The notes beneath the pieces were generated by a model. That model was not told where the DNA came from. It saw only the letters and a program-made list of their open reading frames with translations, and searched no databases. A stretch of 64,000 nt of DNA, from contig NZ_JAQITD010000006.1 in NCBI RefSeq assembly GCF_028618555.1, forward strand, positions 1-64,000. The letters are read 5' to 3'. Shown in pieces: positions 1-11,424 of the stretch. The DNA comes from Bartonella sp. CM31XJBT. Its GTDB lineage: Bacteria > Pseudomonadota > Alphaproteobacteria > Rhizobiales > Rhizobiaceae. The translations under genes and the position numbers were made by a program. Each line of letters begins with the position of its first letter. The first letter of the stretch is position 1.

Positions 1-142
1 AAAAAAATATAATACAATTTATCTTTTGTTTCTTATATATAAAATAATTATTCCATTAGTTAATAATGTTTTTGCTTTATTCACATATAGTCATAGAAAA
101 AAATTCCTTTACTCCTTAACCATAGCGTGTTCCGATAGAAGG

Positions 143-171
143 AATTACCTTTTTTAGGGTAATTTTTATTT
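143..171 (+). terminator. hairpin upstream of cycA (terminator or leader hairpin)
   Basis: AATTACC (143-149) can pair with GGTAATT (158-164) around an 8-base loop, followed by a T-rich tail. It lies about 30 bases before the permease start, so it is either the end of a transcript entering from outside the window or a leader hairpin. The stem is short and AT-rich, so support is modest. Confidence 0.35.
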
Positions 172-199
172 AAAAATAACTAAGGAGAACTCCCCCAAA

Positions 200-1591
200 A
201 TGAACAAACAAAATTTAGAAAAAAAACCTAAGAAGAAATTGCAACGTGGACTACATAACCGACACATACAACTTATAGCCCTTGGTGGAGCGATTGGAAC
301 AGGTCTCTTCATGGGATCAGGAAAAACAATCAGTGTAGCAGGCCCCTCAATTCTACTCGTTTATGCAATTATTGGTTGTGCTCTATACTTTGTCATGCGT
401 GCTATGGGAGAGTTACTGCTTTCTAATACACAATACCGATCTTTTATTGACTTCTCAACCGATCTTCTAGGGCCGTGTGCCGGATTCTTTATCGGCTGGA
501 CATATTGGTTGTGTTGGATTGTCACTGGAACTGCTGAAATTATTGCTATTGTCACTTACACACACTTTTGGTGGCCTGAACTCAATCCGTGGATTCCTGT
601 TATAATTGGTCTTATGTCCTTTTTAATTCTTAACCTCGTCGCCGTAAAACTATTTGGCGAACTTGAGTTTTGGTTTGGTTTTATCAAAATCGTAGCAATT
701 CTAGTCCTAATCGTTGTAGGATTTTATATGATCTTTACCGGTTTTGTTTCTCCAAACGGTACGGTTGCTTCTCTTAGCCATATATGGAACGGTGGGAATA
801 TTTTTCCGCGAGGAATTACAGGCTTTTTTGCTGGATTTCAAATTGTTATTTTTGCTTTTGTTGGCATTGAACTCGCTGGAACAGCTGCTGCTGAAGTAAA
901 AGAGCCTCAAAAAGCTTTACCACAAGCTGTTAATTCAATACCAATCCGCATTGTATTCTTTTATATATTCTCTCTTCTTGTGATTATGTCTGTGACGCCG
1001 TGGGATCAAATCAGTCCAGAAAAAAGCCCATTTGTAACAATGTATGCACTTATTGGTATTCCAACTGCTGCAGGTTTGATGAACTTTGTTGTCCTCACAG
1101 CTGCCGCATCTTCAGCAAATAGTGGAATTTTTTCTACCAGCCGTATGATATATGGGCTAGCAACACAAAAAGGTGCTCCTAAATTCTTAGGAAAACTTTC
1201 TCGTAACCACGTTCCAGCCAACGCATTATTCTTTTCATGTATATGCATCTTATTTGGTTATGCCGTCGTATCGTTATCTCAAACACTCATAGCTGCTTTT
1301 ACAATTGTTACGACAATTGCCGCAACTTTGTTTATATTTGTATGGTCTATCATTTTGATCAGCTATATCATCTATCGCCGCAATCGTCCTCTCCAGCATA
1401 CTGTCTCTCCTTATAAAATGCCAGGAGGTGTTGTTATGTGTTGGGCGCTTCTTGTTTTCTTTGCATTCATTATCTATTTATTGTCATTAGAAGCTGACAC
1501 TGCCATAGCTTTAAAATACACTCCAGCATGGTTCATATTTTTAGGAATTGTATACTTTCTTTTTGGGAAAAAGAATTATGCAAAAAATTAA
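200..1591 (+). CDS. cycA: D-serine/D-alanine/glycine-type amino acid permease (CycA-like)
   Basis: Inner-membrane APC-superfamily (AAT family) proton symporter of 463 residues, the normal family length. The glycine-rich first-helix signature GGAIGTGLF lies at residues 29-37, followed by about 12 hydrophobic segments. Family-typical blocks include MRAMGELLLSN, AGFFIGWTYW and AASSANSGIFSTSRM. Recalled E. coli CycA matches along its whole length, so small neutral amino acids (Gly, D-Ala, D-Ser, Ala) are the likely substrates, but specificity is inferred. ATG start with an AAGGAG ribosome site about 11 bases upstream. It is monocistronic and convergent with ilvC, sharing a bidirectional terminator. 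Confidence 0.88.
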   Translation: MNKQNLEKKPKKKLQRGLHNRHIQLIALGGAIGTGLFMGSGKTISVAGPSILLVYAIIGCALYFVMRAMGELLLSNTQYRSFIDFSTDLLGPCAGFFIGWTYWLCWIVTGTAEIIAIVTYTHFWWPELNPWIPVIIGLMSFLILNLVAVKLFGELEFWFGFIKIVAILVLIVVGFYMIFTGFVSPNGTVASLSHIWNGGNIFPRGITGFFAGFQIVIFAFVGIELAGTAAAEVKEPQKALPQAVNSIPIRIVFFYIFSLLVIMSVTPWDQISPEKSPFVTMYALIGIPTAAGLMNFVVLTAAASSANSGIFSTSRMIYGLATQKGAPKFLGKLSRNHVPANALFFSCICILFGYAVVSLSQTLIAAFTIVTTIAATLFIFVWSIILISYIIYRRNRPLQHTVSPYKMPGGVVMCWALLVFFAFIIYLLSLEADTAIALKYTPAWFIFLGIVYFLFGKKNYAKN

Positions 1592-1627
1592 AAAATAAAG
1601 CTTATATTACAAAAAACATATAAAAAA

Positions 1628-1651
1628 GGGTAACTAAAGTTACCCTTTTTT
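1628..1651. terminator. bidirectional intrinsic terminator between cycA and ilvC
   Basis: GGGTAACT (1628-1635) and AGTTACCC (1638-1645) form an 8-bp stem with A-runs before and T-runs after. It can therefore terminate both cycA (+) and ilvC (-), which converge here. Confidence 0.85.
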
Positions 1652-1705
1652 GATATTTATCTATAAAATTATAAAAGCTATTGACAAAATATCTCTGTAG
1701 AATCT

Positions 1706-3798
<2,093 letters not shown>

Positions 3799-4533
3799 TT
3801 ACGATAATAATCGGATAAAACGCTGAACAGTCTCATGCATTCCATACTCCAACGCATCAGCAATAAGCCCATGGCCAATAGAAACTTCATCAAGCCAAGG
3901 AATCTTTTTGACAAGAGCAGGAAGATTCATAATTGTCAGATCATGCCCTGCATTCATACCTAACTGCAACTCTTTTGCTCTTCTTGCTGCTAAAACAAGT
4001 TTATTGAGCTCTTGAACTTGTTTTATTTTGTCCTGAAATGCACCACCGTAAGGTCCCGTGTAAAATTCCACACGATCAGCACCCATTGCTTTAGCAATAT
4101 CAAGACCATCGACAGTAGGGTTAGCAAAAAGGGATACACGAATCTTTCTTTTTTTTAAATTCTGAATAATAGGTGCTAAAAATTCTGCATCATGAGCAAA
4201 ATTCCAACCATGATCAGACGTTGACTGATCTGGATCATCAGGAACAAGGGTAATCTGATCCGCGTAGTTTTCAGCGATATCTAAAAATTGATCACTGGGA
4301 TAACCTTCAATATTAAACTCAGCTGTAGGAAAAGCGTTCTTGATTAAACAGTATATATCTGGCAAATCCGCAAAACGAATATGCCTTTCATCAGGGCGTG
4401 GATGAACCGTCAAACCTGCTGCTCCAGCAGCAAGCGCTATATGCCCAATATTCGTTATACTTGGCCACGGAAGATTACGTCGATTACGCAAAACAGCAAC
4501 AGCATTAAGATTAACCGAAAGTTTTACCGCCAT
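3799..4533 (-). CDS. pdxJ: pyridoxine 5'-phosphate synthase
   Basis: Last ring-closing step of the DXP-dependent vitamin B6 pathway: it condenses 1-deoxyxylulose 5-phosphate with 3-amino-2-oxopropyl phosphate to give PNP. A start at 4533 gives 244 residues and the family N-terminus ([19 protein letters not shown]). The open frame extends upstream to 4629, but that extension is not family-like and runs into the helicase gene. Visible family blocks are [51 protein letters not shown] and the end motif [13 protein letters not shown]. It follows the helicase gene by about 85 bases on the same strand and may be co-transcribed. Confidence 0.95.
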   Translation of the reverse strand: MAVKLSVNLNAVAVLRNRRNLPWPSITNIGHIALAAGAAGLTVHPRPDERHIRFADLPDIYCLIKNAFPTAEFNIEGYPSDQFLDIAENYADQITLVPDDPDQSTSDHGWNFAHDAEFLAPIIQNLKKRKIRVSLFANPTVDGLDIAKAMGADRVEFYTGPYGGAFQDKIKQVQELNKLVLAARRAKELQLGMNAGHDLTIMNLPALVKKIPWLDEVSIGHGLIADALEYGMHETVQRFIRLLS

Positions 4534-4618
4534 GCCCATTTCCATTTTTTTATAGTGTGTAACAAGATAGAAAAAAGGCATTTTCCATCTGAAACTTAGA
4601 TGATATACATATTTTTTT

Positions 4619-5740
4619 CTATCGAACAATCATTAAACGTTCTGCTGCGCGCGTAATTCCCGTATAAAGCCAGCGCGCATACATATCACGAAATGCAAAA
4701 CTTTCATCAAACAAAACGACATTATTCCATTGAGAACCTTGCGCCTTATGAACCGTTAATGCATACCCATAATCAAAATCATCATATCGCTTTTTTAATT
4801 GCCATGAAATTTCTTGATCAGGGTTTTCAAACGCTGCTTTTAAAAGTTTAATCTTTGCTACCCCACGCTCACTTTCTTCTGGTTTAACAAGAAGATTAAT
4901 ACTCGGTTTAACTGTCTCCTTCTGTGAAGTCATCACCTTCCATAAAGAGCCATTCAACAAACCTTTAATAGGATCATTTCGCAAACACACCAGCTTATCT
5001 CCTGCTTGCGGATAATCTGCTGTAAATTCTTTTAACACACGCAAACGCTGATTATAAAGGTAGCGCGTACGATTAACCCCCACCAATACCTGATCAGCAT
5101 CCAAAACCAATTGTTGATTGACCTCTTTACGTGTAACAACACAAGCTTCTCCATAGTCACCATAAGCAATATCGCGTCCTTCACGCACGTCCATAGCAAG
5201 ACGTATAATCGGATTATCTCGCGCTTGCCGATGAATTTCTGAAAGAAGAAAATCTGGTTCTCCACTGGAAAAAAATCCTCCACCTGATATAGGAGGCAAT
5301 TGGCCTGGATCACCAAGAACAAGAATTGGCGTCCGAAAACTCATTAAATCACGCGCCAATTTTTCATCGACCATCGAACACTCATCAACAATAATGAGTT
5401 TAGCTTGTGCAGCAGCACTTCTTCGATTTAATGTAAATGTTGGAGCGATAGACTTTTTTCCTGTTATTTCATCGGAAACTTCCTCTTCACCACGTGGACA
5501 ATAAATCAGCGAATGAATCGTACAAGCATTGCTTGCACCTTTAGAACGTAAAACCTGCGCCGCCTTCCCTGTAAAAGCAGCAAACTGAACAGAACCATCA
5601 ACTGTTTCTGCAAAATAGCGCGCAAGCGTCGTCTTACCCGTCCCCGCATAGCCAAAAAGGCGAAAAAGAGGAGAACGCCCTTCCTTCAACCACGCGGCAA
5701 CAGCCTTCAATGCATTATCCTGTTCCCGTGAAAACTGCAT
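4619..5740 (-). CDS. RecD/Dda-like ATP-dependent DNA helicase (SF1B)
   Basis: Compact superfamily 1 helicase of 373 residues. Walker A GYAGTGKT is at residues 30-37 and Walker B is [16 protein letters not shown] motif III follows, and the C-terminal UvrD_C_2-type block has [10 protein letters not shown] and [11 protein letters not shown]. It is far shorter than RecD of RecBCD or RecD2 and resembles the stand-alone Dda-like helicases common in Rhizobiales and in phages, so it should not be called exodeoxyribonuclease V alpha. Likely 5'-3' unwinding in repair or replication restart, inferred from family. pdxJ follows on the same strand. The right flank is non-coding. Confidence 0.85.
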   Translation of the reverse strand: MQFSREQDNALKAVAAWLKEGRSPLFRLFGYAGTGKTTLARYFAETVDGSVQFAAFTGKAAQVLRSKGASNACTIHSLIYCPRGEEEVSDEITGKKSIAPTFTLNRRSAAAQAKLIIVDECSMVDEKLARDLMSFRTPILVLGDPGQLPPISGGGFFSSGEPDFLLSEIHRQARDNPIIRLAMDVREGRDIAYGDYGEACVVTRKEVNQQLVLDADQVLVGVNRTRYLYNQRLRVLKEFTADYPQAGDKLVCLRNDPIKGLLNGSLWKVMTSQKETVKPSINLLVKPEESERGVAKIKLLKAAFENPDQEISWQLKKRYDDFDYGYALTVHKAQGSQWNNVVLFDESFAFRDMYARWLYTGITRAAERLMIVR

Positions 5741-6339
5741 AGCTTACCAACATAAGATTTGCATAAAAAGAGCAGTATTTTGAAAAAAAACTACTATCAA
5801 GAAAAAATTTTTTATTAAGGATTGCTGATACACGCCCATCTAACAACTTTCGTAGCACAATTATCAATTATTTACCCATTGCTTTTTCAAGATATTGTAA
5901 CAATCTAAATTTTATCTATACATCGATCTTCTTGGTAACACTTTATGCGTATCAAATAAAATATCATTTTTTACAACAGTAACACCAACAATGGAAGATG
6001 CATATCTTAAATTTAAAATAACACCTCTATACGCTTTTTCTAACCCCAAAATTTAGAATGAGAAAAAGAGCATTGCAATTGCAAAACCCTCACTAGAAAA
6101 AATGTCCTTAACAGGATAAGAATAATGTAATTTTTGAACGCTATTTTACACAATCAATCAGCTTTCTTGCACATAAAAAATAAAGTACATCCACTATTAC
6201 GAAATAATAATAAATATATCAAAAACCTTTTGGCAAAAATAGAAATAGCTCTCAACAAAACGACTTAATCCTATGATGATACACCTATAAGGTTCCTATT
6301 TCCCTCTTATCATGATTTTAATAAATTTACTCTTCATGC
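5741..6339. other. non-coding gap, probable degraded DNA
   Basis: AT-rich sequence with no credible frame. It lies between the helicase gene and a recognisable restriction/helicase remnant. It may hold further unrecognisable parts of that remnant; none could be supported. Confidence 0.5.
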
Positions 6340-6344
6340 TACAA

Positions 6345-6590
6345 ATATGTTATATCTCAACGAATAAAGAGAGACATCACGCTTATATGAAGCACGCTTT
6401 ATCTCGCACAAATATGGAACTTTTTCTGTTTCAACAATAAAATATGGTTCGTAAGTATGGCCTTCTTGGTAGTCTATTATAAGAAAACTGGGACATGGTT
6501 TCATGTCCAGCGTAGCACTTCAGGTTCGTCCTCTAGAATATGAGAAAAGCGCAATTCTCCATCGACTGAGTCAAACTTTTTCTTTTTGTC
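6345..6590 (-). pseudogene. remnant of a type III restriction (Res) or DEAD-type helicase protein, C-terminal part
   Basis: Conceptual translation of the minus strand, with at least one frame change, gives QKEKFDSVDGELRFSHILED, then EPEVLRW, then DYQEGHTYEPYFIVETEKV and YLCEIKRA. This order (FDS-E-FA-ILE, then YEPDFVVET, then LCE-KRA) is the C-terminal endonuclease-like block of type III Res and related DEAD/DEAH proteins. A stop codon and a frame change separate the first block from the second. No helicase domain or Mod methylase survives nearby. Assigned from recalled family pattern only. It is dead DNA pointing to a lost restriction or defence gene. Confidence 0.6.
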
Positions 6591-6699
6591 GCAATGTTTT
6601 AAAGTTTATAAAAACTAACTGATTAATACTATTCTTATTGCTAGAAATAACAATGAAATAATGAGCTCAAATATTGATGAATGAAACGGAAGGTTTAAA

Positions 6700-7626
6700 T
6701 TGAAAATATTAATTCCAGACGACTATCAAAAAGCCACCCTAACATTACAGTCTATTACAAAATTAATGAAATTGCATGAAGTGCTGGTTATAAATAATTT
6801 AGCTAAAGAATGTGATTTAGAAGATAAGCTCAAAGAGATAGATATTCTTATCTTAATCAGAGAGCGGACTATAGTTGATAGAAATCTTCTCCTGAAACTG
6901 CCAAATTTAAAATTAATCTGCCAAACAGGCCCTATAGGTTCACATATTGATATAGAAACTTGTAGAGACTTAGGAATTGAAATATTAGACGGTGGTGGAG
7001 ATCCAACTTCTGCTGCTGAATTTGCGTGGCTCTTAATTATGTCTGCGCGTAGAAAACTCTGTAAATCTGTATCTGATATGAAAAAAGGACGATGGCAAAC
7101 AACATTTGGCAACCAAATGAAAGGGGCTACTCTTGGAATATTCGGGTTTGGCCGTATTGGTAAAATGGTTGCTCAATATGCTCAAGCTTTTGGCATGTCC
7201 ATTTTGGTTTATGGGAGCGAGCGTTCAACGCAAGAAGCAAAAAATTTAGGTTATCATTTTACGCATTCAAAAGATGAATTTTTTACACGTCCTGACGTTA
7301 TATCCGTCCATTTACGTTTAAGCGATAAAACCAGAGAAATCATAAAATTAGATGATCTATTGAGCATGAAACCACATGCTATTTTTGTTAACACAGCGCG
7401 TTCAGCTTTGGTTGAAAAAGGGGCGATAGAAAAAATACTAAGTTTGGAAAATTCAACTTACTTTGCACTGGATGTTTATGACAGCGAGCCAGTATATGAG
7501 AGCAAATTATTGCAATCAGATAGAGTTCTTTGCACACCGCATCTGGGCTATGTGACTGAAGAAAGCTTTGAGAATTATTTTGAAAAAGCTTGCCAAAATA
7601 TAGCGTCTTTTATAAAGAGCGCTTAA
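6700..7626 (+). CDS. D-isomer-specific 2-hydroxyacid dehydrogenase
   Basis: Cytosolic NAD(P)-dependent dehydrogenase of 308 residues, related to phosphoglycerate dehydrogenase. The NAD-binding Rossmann motif is within LGIFGFGRIGKMVAQ. The catalytic set is present: Arg in NTARSALVEKGA, Glu in DVYDSEPV and His in TPHLGYVTEES. There is no ACT domain, so this is not a full-length SerA. The substrate cannot be told. Start is TTG with GGAAGG 5-7 bases upstream. It is the only intact gene in a 3.7-kb decayed tract and is followed at once by an integrase remnant and a broken 2-oxoglutarate dioxygenase. It was therefore probably acquired with them and may have acted in the same pathway. Confidence 0.85.
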   Translation: MKILIPDDYQKATLTLQSITKLMKLHEVLVINNLAKECDLEDKLKEIDILILIRERTIVDRNLLLKLPNLKLICQTGPIGSHIDIETCRDLGIEILDGGGDPTSAAEFAWLLIMSARRKLCKSVSDMKKGRWQTTFGNQMKGATLGIFGFGRIGKMVAQYAQAFGMSILVYGSERSTQEAKNLGYHFTHSKDEFFTRPDVISVHLRLSDKTREIIKLDDLLSMKPHAIFVNTARSALVEKGAIEKILSLENSTYFALDVYDSEPVYESKLLQSDRVLCTPHLGYVTEESFENYFEKACQNIASFIKSA

Positions 7627-7675
7627 TGCCGGCTGAGCCAATGTTTGTAAAATTTATCTTATATCGCTAGCCTAT

Positions 7676-7798
7676 CAAATTTGCACGACACATATTGGCT
7701 GGACAGATGACGCCATGTCATCTCTTTACACAAAGAGCGCAGACCGTAAAAAACTCGCTCTTGAAGCTATAAAAAAACTTCAAAAAGATGAGGAATAG
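7676..7798 (+). pseudogene. C-terminal remnant of a phage-type tyrosine recombinase (integrase)
   Basis: In one frame this segment reads HIGWTDDAMSSLYTKSADRK followed by KLALEAIKKLQKDEE and a stop. That is the C-terminal tail of phage-like integrases, with the Tyr of SLYTKSADRK in the position expected for the catalytic tyrosine. Nothing upstream continues the domain: the frame begins directly after the dehydrogenase gene. The remnant marks a former integrative element whose other end is not visible. Confidence 0.65.
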
Positions 7799-7947
7799 AG
7801 GCAAAAAAACGTAATAGAATCAATAGCGAATAAAACCCTCACTATTAATATAACTTATTGACTTAATTATTATTGAGTATCCATACGGTAGTATTGAATA
7901 TTCGGTTGAGTTAAAAAATAGCATTTTCGCTGCTACCACATAGAATA

Positions 7948-8801
7948 TTGACAATTCTTATGAACAAAAAGGGGTCTATTACCCCTAGACCATATTTAAT
8001 CTTTGAAAACCTTCCTGTTGATAGACAAATTAATACGTCACCTAATCCTTATAATTTAGATGCGTCTTGTAAAAGTGGCTATATTAGCGAAAATTTAATT
8101 ATGATGTTTTCTTTAGTGATCGGAGAGCCTTATTCAATTAAGTTTGAAGGCGAACATATAGTAAATAACCTGCTTCCTTTAGAGGATAATAAAAAAGATT
8201 ATACAGAATTAGGATCTGAAGTTGAGTTAGATTTTCATGCAGAAAATGCTGCACTAAAATTTATAACGGGTTTAAATTTATCTCTTAAAGGGGATACTTT
8301 TATCTGGTGTTCGCAATGGCGTTGATGGCCCGTTAACGAGAATAGTCTGATGCACGTCTAGCTTTAAAATTTTTAAGTGAGGAGGATTTGAGTAGCTTAA
8401 GGGATAATTTATATATAATTAATGTTCCCTATAGATGGAGAAAAAATGGGGTAACCTCTACAAGTAAAGTGCCCCTAGTTCACAGGGACAGTGAATTCCC
8501 TGATATCAGCGCTGTTTTTTATCCTGGCATGTTAGAACCACAGTCAAAAAAGCCAAGGAAGCTTTAGATCATTTTTATGAAGCTATTAAGGCTGTATCTT
8601 TTGGAATTGATGTACCACTAAGGAAGATTATTATACATTGATAATAGAATGGCTCTACACTCTAGAGATAAGTTTTTTGGATCATTTGATAGTTATGAAA
8701 ATCCAATGCGGTGGATTCAAAGAGTGTTGGTCTCTGCAGATTTATGGAATCATAGATACATAGAACAAATAAAAGAAAGAGTATTTGATTTTCAATGTTA
8801 A
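7948..8801 (+). pseudogene. frameshifted clavaminate-synthase-like Fe(II)/2-oxoglutarate dioxygenase (AsnO/VioC type)
   Basis: Several consecutive frames reassemble one protein. The first piece (to about 8290) has ENLPVDRQI, SLVIGEPYSIKFEGEHIV and ELDFHAENA, whose His-x-Glu is the iron-binding pair. The next pieces have GVRNGVDGPLTRIV, then DARLALKFLSEEDL, PYRWRKNGVTSTS and AVFYPGML. Then comes AKEALDHFYEAIKAVSFGID, and last ALHSRDKFFGSFD (distal iron His) with RWIQRVLV, ending at a TAA (8799-8801). At least three to four frameshifts, near 8290, 8328, 8550 and 8640, make it non-functional. Clavaminate synthase, AsnO and VioC hydroxylate free amino acids in natural-product pathways. The N-terminal 60-90 residues are not seen. 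Confidence 0.75.
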
Positions 8802-9470
8802 TGTCCTGATAATGATATAATGTTGAGTATTATTCTGGTTTATATATTGATGATACATCTCATATGTATAGGTTTCTCCCGCATAATCAGGTGAGGTTAC
8901 TACCTAATTATAAGCTATGGTGGCCAATTGATTTTCTATGGCTGCATTTGATCTTTGTTATTTTTGCCCTTCCTTCAAGCCGCTAGGGGGATTCCCCTAT
9001 CAAGCCCTTGAAAAAGCGATTTGGAGTAATTTCATAATGCGAAACCAAAACATAGTGACAAACTTTTCTATTGTTTTCACAAGTATGACGGTTTGCATGG
9101 TTGCCCCCTTCAAGCACAGTGGATTTTTTTCTTGCACGATGGAATCTTTCATATATGAGACAACATAATTAATTTATAACAGATAATTCAATGTATTATC
9201 TAAAAAATGCAACGAAATAGCTATTAATGTGAACATATGAATTAAAAAAACAAACATCGCGTACAAATAAATTCAAACATAATTGTGCACACGACTTATA
9301 ACATTTTTTAGATGAACAAATAATAATACACCCCATGTCTTTAAACAAAGAATGAAAATCATAAAATGAGCTCTAGGGATAATAGGAACTCTCCACAAAG
9401 AAGAGACAGAGATGAGGACTCCAAAGACTTCATCATCACTATCCTTCACCATTTTGTTAACATATTAATT
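8802..9470. other. non-coding remainder of the decayed tract
   Basis: No gene can be supported. Around 8830-8940 a frame with several ordinary-looking residues may be another protein fragment, unidentified. A palindromic element lies at 8974-9012. ilvH, usual directly downstream of ilvI, is absent here. Confidence 0.5.
8974..9012. repeat. nested palindrome
   Basis: TTCAAG (8974-8979) matches CTTGAA (9007-9012) as the outer arms, and TAGGGG (8984-8989) matches CCCCTA (8994-8999) as the inner arms around GATT. No T-run follows on either strand, so it is not a standard terminator. Confidence 0.5.
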
Positions 9471-11270
9471 TTATACAAGAATCTTTCCCTCGGAAGAAAT
9501 AGCATTTGCAATAGCTTCTTCGCTTGCCTCATCGGGTAATAACATCTCATTATGAGCACATCCCGATGGGATCATAGGAAAACAGTTTTCTAAATGATAA
9601 ACACGACAATCAAAAAGAACAGGCTTATCACAGTCAATCATCTGCTGAATTTTATCATCAAGTTCATCGGGTTTTGAACAATGAATTCCCACGGCTCCAT
9701 AAGCTTGTGCCAATTTCACAAAGTCAGGCATAGATTCCGTATAAGAATGAGAAAGACGATTACCATGCAGCAATTGCTGCCACTGGCGAACCATCCCCAT
9801 ATACTGATTATTTAAAATGAAAATTTTTACAGGTGTGTCATGCTGAATAGCTGTTGCAAGCTCTTGAATATTCATCTGAATGGAGGCATCACCAGAAATA
9901 CACACAACAAGCGCATCAGGATGTGCTATTTGAACACCGATAGCCGCCGGAAGACCATACCCCATCGTTCCAAGACCACCAGAAGTCATCCAATGTTTTG
10001 GTTCATCAAAATGATAATACTGTGCTGCCCACATCTGATGCTGTCCGACATCCGTTGTAATATAAGCATTCGCATCTTTGGTAAGAGCATAAAGTCGTTC
10101 AAGAGCATATTGCGGCATAATGACATCTTTTTTCTCCGCATATGCCAATGAATTACGAGCTTTCCAACGGTTAATTTGCGTCCACCACGCCTCACGGACT
10201 TCACTGTTAAACGCTGGTTGCTGTATTCTTAAGAGTTGCGTCATATCTCCTAAAACACAAGCCACATCACCAATAATTGGAACTTCTGCTTTTACAATTT
10301 TATTGATGGAAGAAGGATCAATATCAATATGAATAATACGCGCATGAGGTGCAAATGCATCAAGGCGCCCCGTGATACGATCATCAAATCGTGCTCCAAC
10401 AGCTAACATGACATCACAATCATGCATGGCCATATTAGCCTCATAGGTTCCATGCATTCCAAGCATTCCAAGCCAATTTTTACCGGAAGCAGGATAAGCA
10501 CCAAGTCCCATTAATGTTGAAGTAATCGGAAAATCCCCCAATTGAACCAAATTACGTAAAAGCTGTATAGCTTTCATCCCCGATGAAATAACACCACCAC
10601 CAGAATAAATAATAGGGCGTTTTGCCTCAACTAAAAGAGAAACGGCAGATTCAATAGCCTTAATATTCCCTTTCAACGATGGAAAAGAATGTAAAGACTC
10701 CTGAACTTGAGGTGCTCTATAAAGTCCTGAAGCAAATTGAACATCCTTAGGAATATCAATCAAAACCGGCCCAGGACGACCTGATTGAGCAAGAGCAAAA
10801 GCTTCATGAATAATAGCCGCAAGATCATTGACATTTTTAACCAGCCAATTACGCTTCGTACAAGGCTTTGTAATTCCAACTGTATCAGCCTCTTGAAAAG
10901 CATTTGTTCCAATCACCGTTGTTGACACCTGCCCAGAAAAACAAACAAGAGGTATCGAATCCATAAGAGCATCTTGCAAAGGTGTCACAGCATTCGTTGC
11001 CCCTGGACCAGAAGTCACAAGCATAACCCCTACCTTCCCTGTGCTGCGTGCATAGCCTTCAGCCGCATGCCCTGCGGCTTGTTCATGGCGCACCAAAATA
11101 TGCTGGAGTGTATCTTGGTGATAAAGAACATCAAAAATAGGCAAAACAGCCCCACCAGGATAACCAAAAATATGTTCAACGCCTTGATCTATAAGAGCCT
11201 GAACCACTATTTCAGCGCCCGACATTATTTTTCCATCTGCACTCTCTTGCTTTCTTTGATCATTTCTCAT
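9471..11270 (-). CDS. ilvI: acetolactate synthase, large (catalytic) subunit
   Basis: ThDP- and FAD-dependent enzyme joining pyruvate to pyruvate or 2-ketobutyrate, the first common step of branched-chain amino-acid synthesis. About 599 residues, full length. Seen in order: N-terminal Pyr domain with [14 protein letters not shown] and the catalytic Glu in [16 protein letters not shown]; central FAD-linked domain with [14 protein letters not shown] and [12 protein letters not shown]-terminal PP domain with [15 protein letters not shown] and [12 protein letters not shown], matching the GDG...NN ThDP motif. The open frame also allows GTG at 11279; ATG at 11270 is preferred. The regulatory subunit IlvH is not downstream. 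The upstream leader looks like an attenuator. Confidence 0.95.
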   Translation of the reverse strand: MRNDQRKQESADGKIMSGAEIVVQALIDQGVEHIFGYPGGAVLPIFDVLYHQDTLQHILVRHEQAAGHAAEGYARSTGKVGVMLVTSGPGATNAVTPLQDALMDSIPLVCFSGQVSTTVIGTNAFQEADTVGITKPCTKRNWLVKNVNDLAAIIHEAFALAQSGRPGPVLIDIPKDVQFASGLYRAPQVQESLHSFPSLKGNIKAIESAVSLLVEAKRPIIYSGGGVISSGMKAIQLLRNLVQLGDFPITSTLMGLGAYPASGKNWLGMLGMHGTYEANMAMHDCDVMLAVGARFDDRITGRLDAFAPHARIIHIDIDPSSINKIVKAEVPIIGDVACVLGDMTQLLRIQQPAFNSEVREAWWTQINRWKARNSLAYAEKKDVIMPQYALERLYALTKDANAYITTDVGQHQMWAAQYYHFDEPKHWMTSGGLGTMGYGLPAAIGVQIAHPDALVVCISGDASIQMNIQELATAIQHDTPVKIFILNNQYMGMVRQWQQLLHGNRLSHSYTESMPDFVKLAQAYGAVGIHCSKPDELDDKIQQMIDCDKPVLFDCRVYHLENCFPMIPSGCAHNEMLLPDEASEEAIANAISSEGKILV

Positions 11271-11300
11271 TTTTCCCACTCACCTACTTTATAGGACAAT

Positions 11301-11325
11301 AAAAAAGCCCCTAACGGAGCCCATA
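11301..11325 (-). terminator. ilvI leader hairpin 2 (terminator-like)
   Basis: On the minus strand GCTCC (11320-11316), loop GTTA, GGGGC (11311-11307), then six T. The five-pair stem includes one G-U pair. It is nearly identical to hairpin 1 just upstream and ends about 30 bases before ilvI. Confidence 0.65.
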
Positions 11326-11347
11326 AAAAAAGCCCCCAAAGGAGCCC
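11325..11347 (-). terminator. ilvI leader hairpin 1 (terminator-like)
   Basis: On the minus strand GCTCC (11345-11341), loop TTTG, GGGGC (11336-11332), then seven T. It begins four bases after the stop of the mini-ORF at 11349-11381, and with hairpin 2 forms a tandem direct repeat of about 25 bases. It could simply end miaA transcripts, or act as an attenuator. Confidence 0.6.
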
Positions 11348-11348
11348 A

Positions 11349-11381
11349 TTACACAACACATACTGTATGATTACCCCCCAT
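11349..11381 (-). CDS. candidate leader peptide of ilvI (10 codons)
   Basis: The mini-ORF reads MGGNHTVCVV then TAA. Three of the last four codons are Val (GTA, GTT, GTG), and the stop lies directly before two terminator hairpins. A weak GGA lies 4-6 bases before the ATG. Leader peptides rich in regulatory amino-acid codons control ilv operons in other proteobacteria. This peptide is inferred from position and composition only; no antiterminator pairing could be worked out by eye. Confidence 0.35.
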   Translation of the reverse strand: MGGNHTVCVV

Positions 11382-11424
11382 TATTCCAACGTATAAAATA
11401 TATAAAAAATTCCTTGTAGACAGA

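Noticed and set aside
4534-4629. Longer N-terminus of pdxJ
   Set aside because: The extension is not family-like, overlaps the end of the helicase gene and lacks a ribosome site at 4629.
8938-9168. 76-codon frame in the decayed tract
   Set aside because: Starts inside a nested palindrome area, Cys/Phe-rich with no family features; consistent with chance.
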